48,168 nt of DNA from Candidatus Minthousia equi (GCA_018065125.1 JAGHTY010000075.1:1-48168), one strand, 5' to 3'; counted from the first letter of the stretch, positions 1-8,707 are shown. Notes: generated from the letters alone by a model not told the origin. Numbers and translations are program-made.

Positions 1-1
1 T

Positions 2-1255
2 CTTTATACTAAATATAATTATGGTGTAGATGCATGGTGGATGGATGCCAGCGAGCCTAATGTGCGCGACTGTACCCCAATGGAGTACCGCAAGTCGCTG
101 TGCGGTCCTACTGCTATGGGTCCATCAGACGAATATTTCAATGCCTACGCACTGGTTAACGCTATGGCAATCTATGACGGTCAGCGCAGCGTGCAGCCAA
201 ACAAGCGTGTGTTCTTGCTTACCCGTTCAGGTTTCTCTGGCCTGCAGCGTTACAGCACCGCTACCTGGAGTGGCGATATCGGTACCCGCTGGGAGGACTT
301 GCAGCAGCAGATTACTGCCGGCCTTAACTTCTGTATGGCAGGTATTCCATTCTGGTCGATGGATATTGGCGGTTTCTCTGTAGAGAAGCGTTACGAGGCT
401 GCTCAGCGTTTCTTTGAGCAGACTGGTCTGGAGAATCAGGATATGAAGGAGTGGCGTGAGCTGAATGCACGCTGGCATCAGTTTGGTGCCTTTGCACCAA
501 TGTATCGCGTACATGGTCAGTATCCTGCACGTGAAATCTGGAACCTGGCACCAGCAGGTCATCCTTGCTACGAAACCATCAGCTGGTACACCAAGTTGCG
601 CTACAACCTGATGCCATACCTTTATTCTATGGCAGGATGGGCTCACTTCAAGGATTATACACTGATGCGTGGTCTTCCTATGGACTTTGCAAACGATACC
701 GCAGTGAACAACCTTACCGATGAGTATATGTTTGGTCCTGCATTCCTGGTATGCCCTGTTACAGAATATCAGGCTCGCAGTCGTGAGGTTTACTTCCCTA
801 AGACCCAGGGTGGATGGTATTGTTTCTATCATGGTGCCAATATTGAGGGTGGACAGACCAAGACCGTGCCAGCACCATATAATCAGATGCCATTGTTTGT
901 ACGCGCTGGTAGCATCATTCCATTTGGTCCTGACATGCAGTACACCGACGAGAAGCAGCCAGAGAACATCAAGCTGTTTGTTTACCAGGGTGCTAATGGT
1001 GAGTTCCAGCTGTACGAGGATGAGGGTGTGAACTATAACTACGAGAAGGGTAAGTACACTACCATCGACTTTACCTATAACGAGGCAACCAAGACTTTGA
1101 ATATTGGTGCTCGCAAGGGTGCATATGATGGTATGCTTACTACACGTACTTTCACCGTTATTCCAGTGAATAAGGATAATCATCAGGGTTATGACCTTAA
1201 CGCTAAGGGTATTGAGGTTACTTATGATAGTAAGGCACAAAGTATTAAGCTTTAA
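2..1255 (+). CDS. Glycoside hydrolase family 31 (alpha-xylosidase/alpha-glucosidase-like), 5'-truncated by window edge
   Basis: Frame open from base 2 (LYTKYNYGVDAWWMDASEPN); motifs WWMDASEPN, TWSGDIGTRWEDL, GIPFWSMDIGGF typical of GH31. Confidence 0.93.
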   Translation, partial: LYTKYNYGVDAWWMDASEPNVRDCTPMEYRKSLCGPTAMGPSDEYFNAYALVNAMAIYDGQRSVQPNKRVFLLTRSGFSGLQRYSTATWSGDIGTRWEDLQQQITAGLNFCMAGIPFWSMDIGGFSVEKRYEAAQRFFEQTGLENQDMKEWRELNARWHQFGAFAPMYRVHGQYPAREIWNLAPAGHPCYETISWYTKLRYNLMPYLYSMAGWAHFKDYTLMRGLPMDFANDTAVNNLTDEYMFGPAFLVCPVTEYQARSREVYFPKTQGGWYCFYHGANIEGGQTKTVPAPYNQMPLFVRAGSIIPFGPDMQYTDEKQPENIKLFVYQGANGEFQLYEDEGVNYNYEKGKYTTIDFTYNEATKTLNIGARKGAYDGMLTTRTFTVIPVNKDNHQGYDLNAKGIEVTYDSKAQSIKL

Positions 1256-1275
1256 TTATTTAAAGCGTTAAATAT

Positions 1276-1310
1276 AAAGAGGTGGAAAAACTTCCACCTC
1301 TTTTTTTTAT
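1276..1310 (+). terminator. Intrinsic terminator after GH31 gene
   Basis: AAAGAGGTGGAA-AAAC-TTCCACCTCTTT followed by T-tract. Confidence 0.85.
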
Positions 1311-1340
1311 TTTCTTCTTTTTTGTCTTGCCAGACGGGCA

Positions 1341-1560
1341 TTCATTTCTTTCGTCCAAACGAAAGAAACGAATCAAAGAAAGGTTGCCCGCTGCGTCTCC
1401 AGAAGCTAAAAAGCACTTTCAATTGCTAAGTCGCAAAAACTCGTGCTTCGCACTCAAACAGTTTGCGCCTCTTAACGCAATCTCAAGCACTTTTCTTAAC
1501 GCTTCTTCCGCCAAGGCGGATCTACTTGCTGACCTGTGATTTTCTTAACGCAATTTTCAT
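1341..1560 (+). repeat. Dispersed structured non-coding element, copy 1 (hairpins at 1345-1368, 1430-1469, 1507-1520; TCTTAACGC x3)
   Basis: Homologous by eye to 47991-48168; perfect stem TTTCTTTCGT/ACGAAAGAAA; nested stems 1430-1437/1462-1469 and 1443-1446/1450-1453. Confidence 0.75.
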
Positions 1561-1572
1561 AATGCCAATTTT

Positions 1573-1600
1573 GATTAGGGATTAATGATTAGTGATTAAA
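1573..1600 (+). repeat. 7-bp array: GATTAGG GATTAAT GATTAGT GATTAAA
   Basis: Four consecutive in-phase heptads. Confidence 0.8.
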
Positions 1601-1607
1601 CTCCTTC

Positions 1608-1672
1608 AACTCTTTAAACCTTTAAACTCTTAAACTTTTTAAACCTTTAAACTTTTAAACTCTTAAACTTTT
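1608..1672 (+). repeat. About 8-bp array of TTTAAACY units abutting a promoter
   Basis: Repeated ctttaaac/tcttaaac/ttttaaac units. Confidence 0.85.
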
Positions 1673-1676
1673 ATAT

Positions 1677-1684
1677 TACCTTTG
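1677..1684 (+). promoter_or_regulatory. Bacteroidota -7 box TACCTTTG for methyltransferase gene
   Basis: Matches TAnnTTTG, 18 nt upstream of the ATG. Confidence 0.6.
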
Positions 1685-1702
1685 TTGCGAAATTGGAATA
1701 TT

Positions 1703-2614
1703 ATGCAGTTTTCGGTAAACAAAATACATTTGGAGAAGTGCCCTGTGTGCGGGTCGGTGCATTTACAGTCCTTTCTGAGCTGCACAGACTGCTATGCTAC
1801 AGGTGAGACTTTTGAGGTGTTGCAGTGTGCCGACTGCGGTTTCAAGATGACGCAGGATGTGCCGGTAGAAGCAGAGATTGGCAGGTATTATGAAAGTCCC
1901 GACTACATCAGCCATACCAACACCAAGAAGGGTGTGATGAACACCGTTTACCACTGGGTGAGAAAGTACCAGTTGCACAAAAAGGCCAAGTTGGTAGAAC
2001 GTGCCTGTGGCAAGCGCTCGGGCAGGATGCTTGACATTGGCACCGGAACAGGGTATTTTGTGAACACCATGTACCAGCGTGGCTGGGATGTGGAGGCAGT
2101 AGAGAAAAGTGCACAGGCACGTGCTTTTGCTTTCGACAACTTTGGACTGAACGTGCTGGATGATACCAAGCTGAATGATTTTGAAGACCAAAGTTTTAAC
2201 CTAATCACCATGTGGCACGTGATGGAGCATATAGAACACCTTGACGACTTGTGGGAAACCCTGAAGCGTGAACTGATGGATGGTGGAAAACTGGTGGTGG
2301 CAGTACCTAACTGTGCCAGTGCCGATGCACAGCGCTACAAGAGTTTCTGGGCTGCATACGACGTGCCCCGGCATCTGTGGCATTTCACTCCCAGCACCAT
2401 GCAGGCCATGGCAAACAAGCATGGCTTTACCATCTGCGAGCGTCATCCTATGCCATTCGACGGATTCTATGTATCCATGTTGAGTGAAAAATATATGGGC
2501 AGGAACTTTACCTTTATTCGCGGCATGTTCACTGGTTTTCTAGCATGGTGCAGTGCCTTGGCGCACAAGGATAAGAGTAGTTCGATGATTTATATCCTCA
2601 GAAAAAAAGAATAA
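1703..2614 (+). CDS. Class I SAM-dependent methyltransferase with N-terminal zinc-ribbon-like Cys motifs
   Basis: CPVCGS...CADCGF; MLDIGTGTGYFV SAM motif; ATG at 1703 preferred over upstream TTG at 1682. Confidence 0.85.
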   Translation: MQFSVNKIHLEKCPVCGSVHLQSFLSCTDCYATGETFEVLQCADCGFKMTQDVPVEAEIGRYYESPDYISHTNTKKGVMNTVYHWVRKYQLHKKAKLVERACGKRSGRMLDIGTGTGYFVNTMYQRGWDVEAVEKSAQARAFAFDNFGLNVLDDTKLNDFEDQSFNLITMWHVMEHIEHLDDLWETLKRELMDGGKLVVAVPNCASADAQRYKSFWAAYDVPRHLWHFTPSTMQAMANKHGFTICERHPMPFDGFYVSMLSEKYMGRNFTFIRGMFTGFLAWCSALAHKDKSSSMIYILRKKE

Positions 2615-2615
2615 G

Positions 2616-3482
2616 ATGAAAAGACATACCAGTTTCTTTAACATACAGGCGCTTACCTCGTGCATCAGTACTTCATTGGTGCTGATATTGCTGGGTGCTG
2701 CGCTGTTTGTGGTGCTTACGGCCTATAACGTGTCGAAAAGCGTGAGGGAGAACATCTCTATTACCATGCTGATGAGCGACCAGGCAAATGCAGCCGAACT
2801 TGCCACCACACAGAAAACCCTGAAGACAAAGAAATATATAAGAGAGGTGAAATTCATCTCGAAGGAAGATGCCAAGGCGCAGATGATAAAGGATTTGGGT
2901 ACCGACCCAAGCGAGTTCCTGGAATACAACCCCTTTGAGGCATCGTATGAGCTGACGCTTCATGCAGATTATGCCAACAAGGATAGCATTGCCCGTGTGG
3001 TGAAGGAACTGAAGGCTATGCCAAAGGTGGTGGATATGGTGTATCAGAGTGAACAGGTAGAAACCATTAATGACATCATCAGCAAGGTGAGCCTGGTGCT
3101 GCTGGTATTGGCAGGCCTGCTTACCTTTGTTTCGTTTGCGCTGATAAACAACACACTGAGACTGAGTGCCTATTCGCGTAGGTTCCTGATACATACCATG
3201 AAGCTGGTGGGTGCCAGTTGGTCGTTCATCCGCAGGCCCTTCCTCTGGAAGAGTATGCTGCTGGGACTGATAGCAGCCATCGTGGCAGATGTGGTGTTGT
3301 ATCTTGGCGTAATGGCATTGCTGGAGTATGAACCAGAACTGATAGGTGTGGTAACTACCCAGGTGCAGCTGATTGTGGCTGGTTCGGTGCTAGTGTTTGG
3401 TTTGCTCATCACCCTGTTCTGTGCCTATATTTCGGTGAACAGGTTCTTGAAGATGAATGAGAAAGACCTTTATACGGCATAA
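2616..3482 (+). CDS. ftsX: Cell division protein FtsX-like permease
   Basis: FtsX topology and sequence; cluster with uppP/truB/queA. Confidence 0.88.
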   Translation: MKRHTSFFNIQALTSCISTSLVLILLGAALFVVLTAYNVSKSVRENISITMLMSDQANAAELATTQKTLKTKKYIREVKFISKEDAKAQMIKDLGTDPSEFLEYNPFEASYELTLHADYANKDSIARVVKELKAMPKVVDMVYQSEQVETINDIISKVSLVLLVLAGLLTFVSFALINNTLRLSAYSRRFLIHTMKLVGASWSFIRRPFLWKSMLLGLIAAIVADVVLYLGVMALLEYEPELIGVVTTQVQLIVAGSVLVFGLLITLFCAYISVNRFLKMNEKDLYTA

Positions 3483-3490
3483 GGGAAAGG

Positions 3491-3607
3491 TTAAAAGTTT
3501 AAAGGTTTAAAGGGTTTAAAAGTTTAAGACCCCTCCAAACCTCCCCTTGGTAGGGGAGGCTTAAACTCCTTAAACCACTTGAACCACTTAAACCGTCGCG
3601 CAGCGAC
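3491..3607 (+). repeat. Composite mirror repeat: GTTTAAAAG array, hairpin CCTCCCC/GGGGAGG, CTTAAACT array, minihairpin GTCGC-GCA-GCGAC
   Basis: Nested AGTTTAAG(3521-3528)/CTTAAACT(3560-3567) around CCTCCCC(3540-3546)/GGGGAGG(3553-3559); minihairpin 3595-3607. Confidence 0.8.
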
Positions 3608-3623
3608 AAAAATAAATATTATT

Positions 3624-3845
3624 ATGAAAAAAGATTTAGCATTGGGCAAGATAAACTTCATTCTGCTGGGTGTGGGCTTGGCAGTGATTATCTTGGGTTT
3701 TATTTTGATGGGTGGTCCTGGTTCTGACGAGAACCATTTTGAACCCGACATTTTCAGTAGCATGCGCATCAAGGTGGCACCTGTGGTATGCCTGCTGGGT
3801 TTTGTGTTTATGATTTATGGTGTGGTAAAAAAGCCAAAAGACTGA
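3624..3845 (+). CDS. DUF3098 family small membrane protein
   Basis: [35 protein letters not shown]; position between ftsX and uppP. Confidence 0.85.
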   Translation: MKKDLALGKINFILLGVGLAVIILGFILMGGPGSDENHFEPDIFSSMRIKVAPVVCLLGFVFMIYGVVKKPKD

Positions 3846-3846
3846 T

Positions 3847-4662
3847 ATGGACGAATTACAAGCATTGATTCTGGGCCTTGTGCAGGGCCTTACAGAATAT
3901 CTTCCTGTGAGCAGTAGCGGACACCTGACCATTGGTCAGCACCTGCTGGGTATTCAGGAAGGCGGACTGACTTTTGACATTGTGGTGCATGTAGCAACTG
4001 TCATGGCTACGTTGGTTATTCTGTGGAAAGAGGTGGACTGGTTGTTCAAGGGTTTCTTCAAGTTCAAGATGAACGACGAGACACGCTATGTGATTAACAT
4101 CCTGATTTCTATGATTCCTATCGCCATTGTGGGTTTCTGCTTCAAGGACAAGATTGAGGAAATCTTTGGATCAGGCCTGGTGATAGTAGGTTGCATGCTG
4201 TTGCTTACTGCCTTGTTGCTGGCATTTTCATATTATGCCAAGCCACGCCAGAAGGACAAGATCAAACCTCTGGATGCATTTGTAATAGGTATAGCACAGG
4301 CTTGTGCGGTGATGCCAGGTCTGTCTCGTTCGGGCAGTACCATTGCTACCGGCTTGCTGCTGGGTAACAAGAAGGAAACCCTGGCAAAGTTCTCGTTCCT
4401 GATGGTGATTCCTCCTATCCTGGGTGAGGCATTGCTCGATGCTAAGCACATCGTTGCCCCAAGTGCCGAATATCTGGCAGAGCACGGAGCAGAGCAGCCA
4501 GTATCTGTAACCGCCTTGCTGGTAGGTTTTGTGGCAGCCTTTGTATCGGGATGCTTTGCCTGCAAGTGGATGATCAACATCGTGAAGAAAGGCAAGCTGA
4601 TTTACTTTGCAGCATATTGCGCACTGATTGGTGCCGCTACTCTTATTAGCGCATTTATCTAA
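3847..4662 (+). CDS. uppP: Undecaprenyl-diphosphatase
   Basis: [19 protein letters not shown] and [11 protein letters not shown] motifs. Confidence 0.96.
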   Translation: MDELQALILGLVQGLTEYLPVSSSGHLTIGQHLLGIQEGGLTFDIVVHVATVMATLVILWKEVDWLFKGFFKFKMNDETRYVINILISMIPIAIVGFCFKDKIEEIFGSGLVIVGCMLLLTALLLAFSYYAKPRQKDKIKPLDAFVIGIAQACAVMPGLSRSGSTIATGLLLGNKKETLAKFSFLMVIPPILGEALLDAKHIVAPSAEYLAEHGAEQPVSVTALLVGFVAAFVSGCFACKWMINIVKKGKLIYFAAYCALIGAATLISAFI

Positions 4663-5366
4663 TGGATTTCATTCAGGGAGAAGTTATCTATATTGATAAA
4701 CCCTTAACCTGGACTTCGTTTCAGGTTGTGGCAAAGGTGCGTTATCAGTTAAGTCGGCTGCTAGGCGTAAAGAAACTGAAAGTGGGCCATGCCGGAACAC
4801 TAGATCCCCTGGCAACAGGAGTGGTGATTCTTTGCACAGGAAAAGCTACCAAGCGCATCGACGAGTTGCAGGCCCATACCAAGGAATATGTGGCGATGCT
4901 GAAACTGGGTGCCACTACGCCATCGTTCGACTTGGAAAAGGAGATTGATGCTACCTATCCAACCGAGCATATCACCCGCGAACTGGTGCTGCAGGTGCTG
5001 GAGCTGTTTAGAGGAACCATACAGCAGGTTCCACCGGTATTCTCGGCAGTGAAGGTAGATGGGAAACGTGCCTACAAGCTGGCACGCAAGGGCGAAGAAC
5101 CCGAACTGAAGGCCAAGACGCTAGTAATAGATGAAATAGAACTGCTGAATTTTGACGCAGCCAATATGGAGGCCGAAATCCGAGTGGTTTGCAGCAAGGG
5201 AACCTATATTCGTGCCTTGGCACGTGACATTGGCAAGGCACTGAACAGCGGTGCACACCTCATTGCTCTTCGTCGCACAAGGGTAGGTGATGTTAAGGTT
5301 GAAGACTGCCTGAAGATGGAAGAGGTAGACGAGTGGCTGCAGAGGGTAGTGAGTAGTGAGTTATGA
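4662..5366 (+). CDS. truB: tRNA pseudouridine(55) synthase TruB
   Basis: GHAGTLDPLATGVV catalytic motif. Confidence 0.97.
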   Translation: MDFIQGEVIYIDKPLTWTSFQVVAKVRYQLSRLLGVKKLKVGHAGTLDPLATGVVILCTGKATKRIDELQAHTKEYVAMLKLGATTPSFDLEKEIDATYPTEHITRELVLQVLELFRGTIQQVPPVFSAVKVDGKRAYKLARKGEEPELKAKTLVIDEIELLNFDAANMEAEIRVVCSKGTYIRALARDIGKALNSGAHLIALRRTRVGDVKVEDCLKMEEVDEWLQRVVSSEL

Positions 5367-5378
5367 GTATTGATTAAA
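5344..5378 (+). repeat. 7-bp array: GGGTAGT GAGTAGT GAGTTAT GAGTATT GATTAAA, overlapping truB 3' end
   Basis: Five in-phase heptads; encodes truB C-terminus and stop. Confidence 0.75.
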
Positions 5379-5391
5379 AGATATAAGAAGT

Positions 5392-6468
5392 ATGAAACTT
5401 TCACAATTTAAATTCAAACTTCCAACAGAACAGATAGCTCAGTATCCATCAGATTATGATGCTGAGACAGGTATTTACCACCGCGACGAGAGTCGCCTTA
5501 TGGTTATTCATAGAAAGACAGGTGAAATAGAGCACCGCCAGTTCAAGAACATCCTGGAGTATTTTGACGAGAACGATTTGTTCATCTTTAACGATACCAA
5601 GGTTTTCCCTGCACGTCTTTGGGGTAACAAGGAAAAGACTGGTGCCCGTATTGAGGTGTTCCTGTTACGTGAGCTAAATGAAGACCTTCGTCTTTGGGAT
5701 GTCTTGGTAGATCCTGCACGTAAGATTCGTATTGGCAACAAGCTGTACTTTGGTCCTGATGATTCTATGGTAGCCGAGGTGATTGACAATACCACTTCAC
5801 GCGGTCGTACCCTTCGTTTCTTGTATGATGGTCCTCACGAGGAGTTCAAGGAGGCTGTCTTTGCATTGGGTGAGGCGCCAATTCCACCTTATATTACTCG
5901 TGCTGCAGAAACCGAGGATTTAGACAGATATCAAACCATCTTTGCCAACAGAGAAGGTGCCGTAACAGCTCCTGCAGCAGGTTTACACTTCTCTCGTGAG
6001 TTGATGAAGCGCATGGAAATAAAGGGAGTAGAATCTGCATTCGTTACCTTGCACAATGGCTTGGGATGTTTCCGTGAGATAGATGTAGAAGACCTTACCA
6101 AGCACAAGACCGATTCTGAGCAGATGGTTGTGGAGGAAAACACTTGTGCCAAGGTGGAAAAGGCAAGACAAAGCAATGCCAGGATTTGTGCCATAGGTAC
6201 TACCGTGATGCGTGCCCTGGAAACAGCTGTGAGCACCGATGGTCATTTGAAACCTTTCGAAGGATGGACCAACAAGTTCATCTTCCCTCCATACGAGTTT
6301 ACAGTAGCCAACGCAATGGTAACCAATTTCCAGTTGCCACTATCAACCTTGCTGATGGTAGCTTGTGCATTTGGTGGTTACGACCTGATTATGCATGCCT
6401 ATGACGTGGCACTGAAAGAGGGCTACAAGTTTGGCTGCTTTGGCGATGCAATGCTGATTATTGACTAA
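5392..6468 (+). CDS. queA: S-adenosylmethionine:tRNA ribosyltransferase-isomerase
   Basis: [44 protein letters not shown]. Confidence 0.96.
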   Translation: MKLSQFKFKLPTEQIAQYPSDYDAETGIYHRDESRLMVIHRKTGEIEHRQFKNILEYFDENDLFIFNDTKVFPARLWGNKEKTGARIEVFLLRELNEDLRLWDVLVDPARKIRIGNKLYFGPDDSMVAEVIDNTTSRGRTLRFLYDGPHEEFKEAVFALGEAPIPPYITRAAETEDLDRYQTIFANREGAVTAPAAGLHFSRELMKRMEIKGVESAFVTLHNGLGCFREIDVEDLTKHKTDSEQMVVEENTCAKVEKARQSNARICAIGTTVMRALETAVSTDGHLKPFEGWTNKFIFPPYEFTVANAMVTNFQLPLSTLLMVACAFGGYDLIMHAYDVALKEGYKFGCFGDAMLIID

Positions 6469-6493
6469 GGGGTCGCTACGCTCCTGTCTTAAA

Positions 6494-6525
6494 GACGCAA
6501 AGTCGCAGAGACGCAAAGACACAAA
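6494..6525 (+). repeat. 8-bp array: GACGCAAA GTCGCAGA GACGCAAA GACACAAA
   Basis: Four in-phase octads. Confidence 0.8.
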
Positions 6526-6616
6526 GCGAAAGCCATAGCGATGGCGATAGCAACGATAACAAAGGCGAAGCCTAGTCCGTTGTCTTATAAACTTTTAAAC
6601 TTTCAAACTTTTAAAC

Positions 6617-7081
6617 TTGGTATATTTAGGATTAGGCAGCAATCTTGGGAACAAGGAGGAAATGCTGCAGACTGCGATAGAAAAGATAAATGAGCGGATT
6701 GGGGTAGTAGTATCCCAATCTGCATTTTATATTACCCCACCTTGGGGTTTTGAATCAGAAAATGATTTTCTGAATGCTGTTGTAGCTTGTGAAACAAAGC
6801 TTTCACCCCAGGTGGTCTTGAAGAAAACGCAGCAGATAGAGCGTGAGTGCGGCAGGAAAAAGAAGTCGGTAGACCGCCATTACGAAGATCGTCCCCTGGA
6901 TATTGACATCTTGCTTTATGATGATTTGGTGCTGAAAACCGACAAACTGGTTATTCCCCATCCCCTGATGCACCAACGTAGGTTTGTACTGGAACCATTG
7001 AACGAAATAGCGTCGGGTGTGGTTCATCCGGAAATGGGGAAGAGTATTGGGGAACTTTTTAAAGAACTTCAGGCTCACTAA
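6617..7081 (+). CDS. folK: 2-amino-4-hydroxy-6-hydroxymethyldihydropteridine diphosphokinase
   Basis: VYLGLGSNLGNKEEML; RPLDIDILLYDD; likely TTG start because an in-frame TAA lies at 6596. Confidence 0.93.
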   Translation: MVYLGLGSNLGNKEEMLQTAIEKINERIGVVVSQSAFYITPPWGFESENDFLNAVVACETKLSPQVVLKKTQQIERECGRKKKSVDRHYEDRPLDIDILLYDDLVLKTDKLVIPHPLMHQRRFVLEPLNEIASGVVHPEMGKSIGELFKELQAH

Positions 7082-7113
7082 AGGGGATGGTAAAAGGTTA
7101 AAGGTTTAAAAGG

Positions 7114-7182
7114 AGACCCTCCCGACCTCAATAGTCTTTACACCCCCTTCGGTTCCCCCTTTAAGGGGGATTTAGAGGGTCT
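7114..7182. terminator. Nested stem-loop between convergent folK and sirtuin genes, possible bidirectional terminator
   Basis: AGACCCTC(7114-7121)/GAGGGTCT(7175-7182) enclosing TCCCCC-TTTAA-GGGGGA(7154-7170). Confidence 0.5.
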
Positions 7183-7223
7183 TTAATAATTAATAATGAA
7201 TAATGGAATGTTTAGTACATCGT

Positions 7224-7265
7224 TAATCTCTAATCCCTAATTTCTAATCATTCATCATTAATTTA
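7224..7265 (+). repeat. 7-bp array: TAATCTC TAATCCC TAATTTC TAATCAT TCATCAT TAATTTA, overlapping sirtuin 3' end
   Basis: Six in-phase heptads. Confidence 0.75.
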
Positions 7266-7945
7266 GCAGAAAGGATTTCCATTCCCTCAGAAGCACCTTT
7301 TTGAATGAAGGTAATGTTGCGGTTTGAATGAATCTGTACAGGTTTTGGGTCGATTACATAGATTGGGGTATTCTCATTGGCATAGTTGACGAGACCCGCT
7401 GCAGGATAAACATTCAGAGATGTGCCGATGATAACGAGGATATCAGCCTTCATAACCTCGTAGACTGCGGTTTCTATTTCAGGAACCGATTCACCAAACC
7501 ATACAATGAAAGGTCGTAGCTGAGAACCATCCTTTGCCTTGTCGCCTAGATGAATCTCTTCACCCTCCTTGAGGGTAATGATGCAGTTGGGGTCGTTAGG
7601 ATTACGTTCGGAAGTGGCTTTCATCAGTTCACCATGCAGATGCACAATATGAGTGCTACCGGCGCGTTCGTGCAGGTTATCTACATTTTGTGTCACAACG
7701 GTAACATCATAGTTCTTCTCCATCTGTGCCACGAGAACATGTCCCTTGTTAGGTTGAACAGAAGGTAGTTGGTTGCGACGTTCGTTGTAGAATTGTAGCA
7801 CCAGTTGTCGGTCTTCCCAATAACCCTCGATACTAGCAACTTTCTCTACAGGATACTGCTCCCATAAACCACCAGAGTCACGGAAGGTACTGATGCCACT
7901 TTCTGCCGACATGCCGGCTCCTGTCAAAAAAACTATCTTTTTCAT
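7244..7945 (-). CDS. cobB: NAD-dependent protein deacylase (Sir2 family)
   Basis: LTGAGMSAESGISTFRDSGGLW; TQNVDNLHERAG; HLHGEL. Confidence 0.94.
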   Translation of the reverse strand: MKKIVFLTGAGMSAESGISTFRDSGGLWEQYPVEKVASIEGYWEDRQLVLQFYNERRNQLPSVQPNKGHVLVAQMEKNYDVTVVTQNVDNLHERAGSTHIVHLHGELMKATSERNPNDPNCIITLKEGEEIHLGDKAKDGSQLRPFIVWFGESVPEIETAVYEVMKADILVIIGTSLNVYPAAGLVNYANENTPIYVIDPKPVQIHSNRNITFIQKGASEGMEILSAKLMMND

Positions 7946-8061
7946 TGTTATAAGGTTTTATTTCACAAAAATAGTAAAAATTTTAGTTGCAGTATGTGCT
8001 TTCCGCAATAAATAATGTAATTTTGCGCGTTAATTTAACTTATGAACTAATTGAAACAGAG

Positions 8062-8649
8062 ATGAAAGATAAATTTAGTTATGCTATTGGCTTGGGAATC
8101 GGTCAGAATTTGATGAGTATGGGCATCAAGGATTTGAATGCCGATGATTTTGCTCAGGCAGTGAAGGACGTGATTTCAATGTCGCCAACAGCAATGTCAC
8201 ATAATGAAGCACGCGGAATTGTAAACGAGTATTTCGAGGAACTGGAGAAGAAGGTAAACCAGGCAAATATTGAAGAAGGTCGTGAGTTCCTTGCTATCAA
8301 TGCCAAGAAGGCAGGTGTGGTAACTACCGAGAGTGGCTTGCAGTATCAGGTTTTGGTAAAGGGTACAGGAAAGTCGCCAAAGGCTACCGACAATGTTCGC
8401 TGCCACTATGCTGGTACCCTGATTAACGGTACTGAGTTCGACAGTTCTTACAAGCGCAATCAGCCAGCTGATTTCCCATTGAATGGTGTTATCAAGGGTT
8501 GGACAGAAGGCTTGCAGCTGATGCAGGAAGGTGCTAAGTATCGCTTCTTCATTCCATCAGACCTGGCTTATGGAGCACAGGGTGCTGGTCAGGATATCCC
8601 TCCATATGCAACCTTGATCTTTGATGTAGAACTGATAAAGGTGCTTTAA
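8062..8649 (+). CDS. FKBP-type peptidyl-prolyl isomerase (no signal peptide)
   Basis: NVRCHYAGTLINGTEFDSSYKR; VIKGWTEGLQLM; ATG at 8062 after TAATTTTG box (8018-8025). Confidence 0.93.
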   Translation: MKDKFSYAIGLGIGQNLMSMGIKDLNADDFAQAVKDVISMSPTAMSHNEARGIVNEYFEELEKKVNQANIEEGREFLAINAKKAGVVTTESGLQYQVLVKGTGKSPKATDNVRCHYAGTLINGTEFDSSYKRNQPADFPLNGVIKGWTEGLQLMQEGAKYRFFIPSDLAYGAQGAGQDIPPYATLIFDVELIKVL

Positions 8650-8650
8650 A

Positions 8651-8685
8651 GGGTTTTGAGTTTTGGGTTATGATTTTTGAGTATA
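8651..8685 (+). repeat. 7-bp array: GGGTTTT GAGTTTT GGGTTAT GATTTTT GAGTATA
   Basis: Five in-phase heptads starting just after the stop codon. Confidence 0.75.
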
Positions 8686-8707
8686 ATTAAAAACAAAAAT
8701 AAGAATT

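Noticed and set aside
227-1240. 337-aa antisense ORF opposite GH31
   Set aside because: Shadow ORF produced by codon usage of the real gene; low-complexity Cys/Ile/Thr/Leu-rich translation with no recognisable domain.
1282-1539. 85-aa ORF (MEKLPPLFFIFFFFVLPDGHSF...)
   Set aside because: Starts inside the GH31 terminator and is a readthrough of the structured repeat; copy 2 differences follow base pairing rather than codon conservation.
1470-1551. Integron attC-like sites from repeated TTAACGC
   Set aside because: No paired RYYYAAC/GTTRRRY boxes with the expected bulged stem and no integrase in the window.
2201-2446. Other antisense/alternate-frame ORFs in the track (for example 2201-2446, 3636-3932, 11429-11878, 43824-44267, 45880-46497)
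   Set aside because: All lie opposite or out of frame with strongly supported genes and show no domain features.
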